A DNA stretch of 25,259 nt from JABFXC01 sp035551575 (lineage in GTDB: Bacteria > Gemmatimonadota > Gemmatimonadetes > Gemmatimonadales > Gemmatimonadaceae). Positions 15,003-21,165 of the stretch are shown piece after piece (the first letter of the stretch is position 1; each line of letters begins with the position of its first letter). Made by a program: the position numbers and the translations under genes. Location: assembly GCA_035551575.1 (NCBI GenBank), contig DASZNJ010000139.1, positions 1 to 25,259 on the forward strand, in the 5' to 3' direction. The notes under the pieces are model-generated. The model was given only the letters and a program-made list of their open reading frames with translations, ran no database searches and was not told the origin of the DNA.

Positions 15003-16372
15003 CTCGCTTCCCCAGCGCGAAGAAGCTGGCGTGGGCGGTCGCGATCGCCCTCGTGCTCCTGCTGCCGGCGATCTGGAATCGCTACCCGCTGCTCTACTCG
15101 GACAGCGGCGAGTATCTCCTCAGCGCCCTCAGCAGGCGCCCGCCGCGCGTGCGCACCATCGGCTACGGACTGTGGATGTGGGCGACCGGCGGCACCCTCA
15201 CGCTCTGGGCCCCCATCGTCGCGCAGGCGCTCCTGCTCGGCGCCCTGCTCGTGCGCACGATCGTCGCGCTCGGTCTCGCCCTCTCCTCGCGCCAGATGCT
15301 CGCGCTCTGCGCCGCGCTCCTCGTCACCGGCGCACCGTGGATGACCAGCGAGGCGATGCCTGACGTCTTTGCCGGTGCCGTGCTCCTCGCGACCTGGCTC
15401 GCGCTCGCCCACTGGCCGCGACTCGGCGCCGCCACCCGCGCGCTCGTCGCCGGTACGATCTTCGCCGGCATCGCCACCCACGTGACGATGCCGGCGGTCT
15501 TCGCGCTGCTGCTCCTCGTCGTCGCCCTCGCTGGCGGTCGTTCGCGCCTGCTCGCTCCGCCGCGCGCCGTCACCGGTGCCGTCGCCGCCCTCGTCGCATT
15601 CTCGGTCGTCGCCCTCGCGACCTTCAACTGGGCGCGCACCGATCACGCCGCCCTGACGCGCAAGCCGGGCGTCTTCGTCCTCGGCCACCTCGTCGAGAGC
15701 GGGCTCGCCTCGCGAGTACTCGCCGACCGCTGCGCCGTCGAGCCGTTCGCGCTCTGCCCCTTCCAGGCGGGACTGACCCGGCCGATCGAGTCCTTCATCT
15801 GGAACGACAGCAGCCCGTTCTACAAGGCCTACCAGACCGAGGACCAGCTCCGGGACGACACCCGCCGCCTCGCCCTCGCCGTCGCCATCCATGAACCGTT
15901 AGGCCTGACGTCGTCGGTCCTCGCCTACGGGGCCCGCCAGTTCGTGACTGTCGAGGTGTTCGACAGGGCGCGCGTCCTCCCCGCGAACCGGTTCACCCGC
16001 TCGGTTCTCGCCTTCGTCCTTCCGCATGAGGAAGCCGCGATGACCAGCGCCCGGCAGGAGCGGGGCGGGGTAGCTGCCGCCCGCGCGATCGATGCCGTGA
16101 TCCTCGGCGTGCTGCTCCTCTCGCTGGTCCTCAGCGGCTGGATGATCTGGACCGCCTTCCGCCGTGGACCGGTCGCGTTCGGGAGCGGGGCAGGGCTTCA
16201 GCTCTACCTCTGGACGGCGCTCGTCATCAACGCCCTCCTCTGTGCCAACCTGTCGGGGGTGTTCGGCCGCTACCAGGGGCGCCTCGCCTGGCTCCTCCCC
16301 GTGCTCGTCGCCGCCACCCTCGCCGCGCGCACCGGCGCGCCGCGCCCCCGGACCGTTGGTCACGGCGAGTAG
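14999..16372 (+). CDS. Polytopic membrane protein, GT-C-like, paralog 2
   Basis: This 457-aa protein repeats the architecture of its upstream neighbour. The shared blocks occur in the same order: RYPLLYSDSGEYLL (Asp35, Glu38), GYGLWMW, LWAPIVAQALLL, TSEAMPDVF, VLGHLVESGLASRVLADRC, FALCPF and FGRYQGRLAWLLP. It lacks the long N-terminal extension. The ATG at 14999 overlaps the previous stop as ATGA, so the pair is translationally coupled and arose by tandem duplication. The Asp/Glu pair in the first outer loop resembles the catalytic acidic loop of GT-C glycosyltransferases, but no named family was recognised. One CGTTAGGC motif lies at 15897-15904. The gene ends 54 nt before hslU. Confidence 0.7.
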   Translation: MTRFPSAKKLAWAVAIALVLLLPAIWNRYPLLYSDSGEYLLSALSRRPPRVRTIGYGLWMWATGGTLTLWAPIVAQALLLGALLVRTIVALGLALSSRQMLALCAALLVTGAPWMTSEAMPDVFAGAVLLATWLALAHWPRLGAATRALVAGTIFAGIATHVTMPAVFALLLLVVALAGGRSRLLAPPRAVTGAVAALVAFSVVALATFNWARTDHAALTRKPGVFVLGHLVESGLASRVLADRCAVEPFALCPFQAGLTRPIESFIWNDSSPFYKAYQTEDQLRDDTRRLALAVAIHEPLGLTSSVLAYGARQFVTVEVFDRARVLPANRFTRSVLAFVLPHEEAAMTSARQERGGVAAARAIDAVILGVLLLSLVLSGWMIWTAFRRGPVAFGSGAGLQLYLWTALVINALLCANLSGVFGRYQGRLAWLLPVLVAATLAARTGAPRPRTVGHGE

Positions 16373-16375
16373 ATT
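16370..16375 (+). promoter_or_regulatory. Putative -10 element upstream of hslU
   Basis: TAGATT overlaps the stop codon of the membrane paralog. It would start a transcript near 16382, giving a leader of about 45 nt before hslU ATG 16427. No Shine-Dalgarno precedes that ATG. The hexamer is identical to the one before trmFO. Confidence 0.35.
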
Positions 16376-16426
16376 GCGGAGTGGGGGCGCGCGACCGCGC
16401 CTCCGTGACATCGATCCTCACTCCGC

Positions 16427-17887
<1,461 letters not shown>

Positions 17888-18215
17888 GCGCCGGGCTTCC
17901 TCGAGGGGTCCCCGCGATCGAACAGGAATGTTCCGATGCCGGCGCGGCGGTCTGCACGCGCTTGCCACACGGCATCCGGCACGCCATCCCGAGCTTCCCC
18001 CTCGCGGCAGTTCCCTGTGGTTCAACATGCTGTCGAACCGCAACGACATCGACCACGGAGAACAACCCTGTTCGGGGCGCCCGGTGGTGAGTGTGCCATG
18101 CCTGGGCGTAAGGCAAGATTTGTTTCTCCAGGTGGGCGGCTGGTGCCGCCCGGCTACCACGCCGCCGCCGCCCCTTGTACCTTCCGCGCGTCACTCTCTT
18201 CCCGCCTGAGGACCA
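17888..18215. other. Gene-poor gap with dyad symmetries between hslU and argF
   Basis: No convincing gene is seen in these 328 bases; the open frames here look like shadows. Two matching palindromes, GAACA-N4-TGTTC, occur at 17920-17933 and 18060-18073. A hairpin with one mismatch lies at 18019-18039 (GGTTC/GAACC outer, ACA/TGT inner). A 7-bp GC hairpin with loop TGGT lies at 18134-18151. TACCTT at 18178-18183 could be the argF -10 element, and GAGGA lies just before the argF ATG. These may be operators or parts of a leader or small RNA. Confidence 0.45.
18178..18183 (+). promoter_or_regulatory. Putative -10 element for argF
   Basis: TACCTT would start a transcript about 25 nt before ATG 18216. 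A GAGGA Shine-Dalgarno lies 3 nt before that ATG, so argF, unlike trmFO, would have a short leader. No clear -35 box is seen. Confidence 0.3.
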
Positions 18216-19136
18216 ATGCCCGAACGCCCCCACCGCGACTTCCTCGCGATCCCCGACTTCACGACGAAGGAGCTCGAGGGGCTGTTCGACCTCGCCGACC
18301 GGATGCGCACCGGGAAGTACGACCGGAAGCCCCTCGCCGGAAAGTCGCTGGCGATGATCTTCATGAAGTCTTCCACCCGCACGCGCGTCTCCTTCGAGGT
18401 CGGCGCCTGGCAGCTCGGCGGCCATGCCCTCTTCCTCTCGCCGCGCGACGTGCAGCTCGGGCGCGGTGAGCCGATCAAGGACACCGCCCGCGTCCTCTCG
18501 CGCTACGTCGACGGCATCATGATCCGCACCTTCGCCCACGCCGAAGTGGTCGAGCTGGCGGAGTTCGCGACGGTGCCGATCATCAACGGGCTCACCGACC
18601 TCCTCCACCCCTGCCAGATCCTCGCTGACCTCCTCACGGTCCGGCAGCACCTCGGCACGTACGAGGGGAAGAAGATCGCCTGGGTCGGCGACGGCAACAA
18701 CATGGCGAACTCCTGGATCAATGCGGCCTACCGCCTCGGCTTCGACCTCACCCTCGCCTGCCCGGAGGGCTACGACCCCGACGCCGCGATCCTCGAGCGA
18801 GCGAAGAAGAAGGCCAAGGTCAAGGTCGTGCGCGACCCGAAGGAAGCGGTCGATGGCGCCGACGTCGTCAACACCGACGTCTGGGCGTCGATGGGGCAGG
18901 AGGAGGAGCAGAAGATCCGGGAGAAGGCGTTCGCCGGCTACCAGGTGGACGACGCGCTCATGAAGCGCGCGCACAAGAAGGCGATCTTCCTCCACTGTCT
19001 CCCCGCGCACCGCGGCGAGGAAGTGAGCGCCTCGGTGATCGAGGGCTCGCAGAGCCGCGTCTGGGACGAGGCGGAGAATCGCCTCCACGTCCAGAAGGCG
19101 ATCATGGCGGTGCTGATGGGCGGCGAAAAGCTCTGA
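18216..19136 (+). CDS. argF: Ornithine carbamoyltransferase
   Basis: This 306-aa enzyme makes citrulline from ornithine and carbamoyl phosphate in arginine synthesis. The carbamoyl-phosphate loop is SSTRTRVSFE (52-61), with HPCQ at 131-134. The ornithine-side motifs are DVWASMGQE (221-229) and the catalytic FLHCLPAHRGEEV (Cys261). Length is normal. A GAGGA site precedes the ATG. The SMG motif and HCLPAHRG indicate OTCase rather than aspartate carbamoyltransferase. An acetylornithine-using variant is possible but no sign of it was recognised. It stands apart from other arg genes and ends in a long palindrome shared with the convergent minus-strand gene. Confidence 0.93.
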   Translation: MPERPHRDFLAIPDFTTKELEGLFDLADRMRTGKYDRKPLAGKSLAMIFMKSSTRTRVSFEVGAWQLGGHALFLSPRDVQLGRGEPIKDTARVLSRYVDGIMIRTFAHAEVVELAEFATVPIINGLTDLLHPCQILADLLTVRQHLGTYEGKKIAWVGDGNNMANSWINAAYRLGFDLTLACPEGYDPDAAILERAKKKAKVKVVRDPKEAVDGADVVNTDVWASMGQEEEQKIREKAFAGYQVDDALMKRAHKKAIFLHCLPAHRGEEVSASVIEGSQSRVWDEAENRLHVQKAIMAVLMGGEKL

Positions 19137-19143
19137 CACGGGA

Positions 19144-19188
19144 AGCGGGGACGAATTAGTATCGAACCGATACTAATTCGTCCCCGCT
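19144..19188. repeat. Perfect 21-bp-arm palindrome after argF (REP-like or bidirectional terminator)
   Basis: Arms at 19144-19164 and 19168-19188 are exact reverse complements around a 3-nt loop AAC. The outer part is GC-rich (AGCGGGGACG) and the inner part AT-rich (AATTAGTATCG), unlike the surrounding sequence. It begins 7 nt after the argF stop and ends 10 nt before the stop of the convergent minus-strand gene. It may terminate both, or be a mobile REP-type repeat. Confidence 0.7.
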
Positions 19189-19198
19189 GTCCTCCGGG

Positions 19199-19447
19199 TC
19201 AGACCAGCCCCGACCGGGCCACCGACAGGATCTGCCTCACGTCGCCGAGGCTCATCTGGGCCAGCCGGTCCGGCCCCGCCCCCGGACCGCCCTCGAGGAA
19301 CAGCTCCTCGTCTCCGTCCGCGGCGCGGAACACGTAGCCGGCTGACCGGCCTCTCGCCGGCTCGGCGTCGCGCCAGCTCACCGCCCACCACTGCCCCTTC
19401 TTGTCGTCGAAGCGTCGCGACGTCTGGTTGCTCGGGCCACTGTGCAT
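19199..19447 (-). CDS. Small protein with FRAADG motif, paralog B
   Basis: I do not recognise the family of this 82-aa cytosolic-looking protein. After a polar N-terminus come WWAVSWRD (20-27) and GYVFRAADGDEELFLEG (37-53), then a short helix-like tail. The block VFRAADGDEE matches YFRAADGEER of the next minus-strand gene at nearly the same residue position, so the two are tandem paralogs. The ATG start at 19447 is preceded by a promoter-like TTGCTC-N17-TAGTCT whose -10 ends 6 nt before the ATG, suggesting leaderless expression. It converges with argF across the long palindrome. Confidence 0.6.
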   Translation of the reverse strand: MHSGPSNQTSRRFDDKKGQWWAVSWRDAEPARGRSAGYVFRAADGDEELFLEGGPGAGPDRLAQMSLGDVRQILSVARSGLV

Positions 19448-19453
19448 CCAGCC

Positions 19454-19482
19454 AGACTAAATCGGCGGCCGGACATGAGCAA
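19454..19482 (-). promoter_or_regulatory. Putative promoter of the FRAADG paralog B gene
   Basis: On the minus strand TTGCTC (19482-19477) and TAGTCT (19459-19454) are separated by exactly 17 bp. The -10 ends 6 nt before the ATG at 19447, so the transcript would start at the start codon. It is the best-formed -35/-10 pair seen among the leaderless candidates. Confidence 0.45.
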
Positions 19483-19532
19483 ACTCTAATCCTGCGACGA
19501 TCGTCGGGCGACTTTTCCCGTGCCAACGTGGC

Positions 19533-19778
19533 TCAGCCGCGCGGCTTTGCCCGTGCAGCCAGCTGCGCCAACTCCTGGTTCGTCCGGGTGGTGAGGTCGC
19601 CGAGCGCGGCGAAGTCGGGTGCCGACATCGGCAGCAGCCGCTCCTCGCCGTCGGCGGCGCGGAAGTAGAGGCCGGTCATCGGGCTGATGTCGCGCGCGGC
19701 GCGCACTTCCTCGTTCAGCCCCGGCGCGAAGGGCCACACCGTCCAGCGCGCGCCATGTGCGGAGAAGGTACAGGACAT
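19533..19778 (-). CDS. Small protein with FRAADG motif, paralog A
   Basis: This 81-aa protein has no recognised family. It contains RWTVWPFAPG (11-20), SPMTGLYFRAADGEERLLP (32-50) and a predicted C-terminal helix (DFAALGDLTTRTNQELAQLA). The start is set at ATG 19778 because AGGGGG lies 7 nt upstream (19786-19791); the longer open frame adds 31 Gly/Pro-rich residues and lacks such a site. Shared spacing of Trp residues and FRAADG with the neighbour at 19199-19447 indicates duplication, with 85 nt between the genes. No signal peptide or metal-binding motif is visible. A stress or regulatory role would be guesswork. Confidence 0.6.
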   Translation of the reverse strand: MSCTFSAHGARWTVWPFAPGLNEEVRAARDISPMTGLYFRAADGEERLLPMSAPDFAALGDLTTRTNQELAQLAARAKPRG

Positions 19779-19785
19779 CTTCGAT

Positions 19786-19791
19786 CCCCCT
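19786..19791 (-). promoter_or_regulatory. Ribosome binding site deciding the start of paralog A
   Basis: AGGGGG on the minus strand lies 7 nt before ATG 19778. It favours this start over the upstream ATG at 19871. Confidence 0.55.
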
Positions 19792-19872
19792 CGAGCCGGT
19801 CGATCCCCGCCACCCTTCGCGGGTGGCGGAGCAACGGCCGCACCATCCATGCCCCCGGGCCGCCGTGGCACC

Positions 19873-19880
19873 CGTTAGGC
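19873..19880 (+). repeat. Non-coding copy of the CGTTAGGC octamer
   Basis: This is the only one of the eleven copies (ten exact, one GGTTAGGC) outside a plausible gene. It has the same plus orientation as the rest. It suggests the octamer is not purely a product of codon choice. Confidence 0.6.
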
Positions 19881-19990
19881 GCGGCCAGGGGAGGCTGCCT
19901 CGGCGCTGGTGCGGCGCGGTCCCGGCCCGACGGTGATCTAGCGCACGTCTTGCAATGGGAATTCGCAGTCTCATTCCCGGTGGAAACGTC

Positions 19991-20239
19991 GTGGAGCCTT
20001 CAACGAAAATTCTCGCCGACGCCCCGTCGGCTTCCTGCCCGATCTGCGGCGAGCCGGTCGATGCCTCGCAAACCGCCGTGGCGGTGATCCGCGACGATGG
20101 AACGCCTGGGCTCGTCCACCCCGCCTGCTATCCCCGCTTCTCAGCGCAGCAGCGCAGCCAGGGAAACCTGCGCTACGCGGATTCGCCCCTCGGCGACCGC
20201 GGCGGGCCGCCGCAGGCGAGTGGATCGCCGGAGCCGTGA
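19991..20239 (+). CDS. Small Cys/His protein, putative zinc-binding
   Basis: This protein of about 82 residues carries SCPICGEPV (Cys16, Cys19) and, 24 residues after Cys19, LVHPACYP (His43, Cys46). That C-x2-C...H-x2-C set could bind one zinc. The C-terminal third is Gly/Pro-rich and probably disordered. GTG 19991 is chosen because GGTGGA (19979-19984) lies 6 nt upstream; an ATG at 19955 in the same frame would add 12 residues. Its stop is one base before the ATG of the peroxiredoxin gene, so the two are almost certainly co-transcribed. No named family was recognised. Confidence 0.55.
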   Translation: MEPSTKILADAPSASCPICGEPVDASQTAVAVIRDDGTPGLVHPACYPRFSAQQRSQGNLRYADSPLGDRGGPPQASGSPEP

Positions 20240-20240
20240 G

Positions 20241-20732
20241 ATGGCGGTGACCAAGACGTTGCCGGTACCCGGCGCGGGCGACGCCGCGCCAGAGTTCAGC
20301 GCAGCGACCGATGCGGGCGAGGCCCTCCGCCTTTCCTCGCTCCGCGGCCGCTGGGTAATCCTCTTCTTCTACCCGAAGGACGACACCTCCGGCTGAACCA
20401 TCGAGGCGACCGGGTTCCGGGACGCCCTCCCTCGGTTCGAGGGAGCCGACGCGGCGGTGATCGGGGTCAGCCCTGACAGCGCGAAGAAGCACTGCCGTTT
20501 CAAGGAGAAGTACGACCTGCCGTACACCCTCATCGCCGACACTGACCACGCCGTCTGCGAAGCGTACGGCGTCTGGCAGGAGAAATCGATGTTCGGCCGC
20601 AGGTACATGGGCGTCGTGCGCACGACGTTCCTGATCGATCCCGACGGGCGCATCGCGAGAGTGTTCGAGGGAGTGAAGCCCGAGGACCACGCCGTCGAGG
20701 TGCTGGCCGAGATGAATCGGCTGCGCGAGTGA
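20241..20732 (+). CDS. bcp: BCP-type peroxiredoxin with in-frame TGA (probable selenocysteine) at the catalytic position
   Basis: Read through TGA 20394-20396, this is a 163-aa thiol peroxidase of the BCP/PrxQ group, which reduces hydroperoxides. FFYPKDDTSG (42-51) is directly followed by the TGA (residue 52), then TIEATGFRD; the family reads FYPKD.TPGCT.EA..FRD, so the TGA replaces the peroxidatic Cys. Downstream blocks are intact: VIGVSPDSAKKHCRFKEKY, LPYTLIAD, AYGVW, and VVRTTFLIDPDG (Arg126). The +5 resolving Cys position is Thr57; Cys85 and Cys106 remain. GGAG lies 7 nt before ATG 20241. Hairpins with apical GUU follow the TGA. Taken as a stop, the gene would be a nonsense-mutated pseudogene; the exact site and the hairpins favour selenocysteine. 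SelA/B/C/D are not in this window. Confidence 0.8.
20405..20426 (+). promoter_or_regulatory. Candidate bacterial SECIS hairpin (proximal)
   Basis: Downstream of the TGA, GGCG (20405-20408) pairs with CGCC (20423-20426) and CCGG (20410-20413) with CCGG (20417-20420). The loop is GUU, starting at 20414. There is a small internal loop (A opposite GA). Seventeen nt separate the TGA from the loop, within the range I recall for bSECIS elements, with G first in the loop. Confidence 0.55.
20427..20445 (+). promoter_or_regulatory. Second hairpin with apical GUU downstream of the TGA
   Basis: A perfect 8-bp stem, CTCCCTCG (20427-20434) with CGAGGGAG (20438-20445), carries loop GUU. The loop lies 38 nt after the TGA, at or just past the usual upper limit for bSECIS. 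The stem is stronger than the proximal hairpin and could stack on it. Confidence 0.45.
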
Positions 20733-20802
20733 ACGCCTCCTGCCGAGGGCTCAGGCGAAGGGTAACCTGCACGGCGGCGAGTGAGTCGTCCGCGACCTGA
20801 GC

Positions 20803-21165
20803 TCAGCCCTTGACAGCCTGCTCGATGATCAGGATCAGCGCATCGATGTCGATGGGCTTCGGGACGAACGCCGCGGCGCCGAGCGCCTGCACGCGCGCCG
20901 CGATTTCGGGGTCGGTCGTTCCGCTCGCAACGATCACGGGGATCAGCATCGTTTTCGTCGACATCTTCAACTTCACCAGCGCGTCGAGGCCGGTCCCGCC
21001 GGGCATGTTGATGTCCAGTACGATCGCGTCGGGGATCGTGCGCATGGCGAACATCACCGTCTGCATCGCATCCTGCGCGATGGACGCTTCCCACCCCCGC
21101 GCGCGCAGCCGCGCGGAGAGGAGATGGCTCACCACCCGGTCATCGTCGGCGATGAGAACCTTCAC
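20803..21165 (-). CDS. Stand-alone CheY-like receiver
   Basis: This 120-aa single-domain response regulator has the acidic cluster DDD (7-9), phosphoacceptor Asp51 (IVLDINMPGGTG), Ser81 in the switch position and Lys103 (FVPKPID). It has no output domain. The GTG start at 21165 overlaps the stop of the hybrid kinase as GTGA, so it is made together with it. It could be the final phosphate acceptor for the kinase's HPt domain, or act on a target by binding. That is inference from position. It converges with the peroxiredoxin gene 70 nt away. Confidence 0.9.
   Translation of the reverse strand: MKVLIADDDRVVSHLLSARLRARGWEASIAQDAMQTVMFAMRTIPDAIVLDINMPGGTGLDALVKLKMSTKTMLIPVIVASGTTDPEIAARVQALGAAAFVPKPIDIDALILIIEQAVKG

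Noticed and set aside
19495..19506. 12-nt palindrome CGACGATCGTCG between the FRAADG genes
   Set aside because: It has no loop, is short, and is made of dinucleotides common in this genome. It may be chance.
20241..20396. Peroxiredoxin as a nonsense-mutated pseudogene
   Set aside because: Not excluded, but less likely: the only lesion is a TGA exactly at the catalytic Cys codon, with suitable hairpins after it and no other decay.
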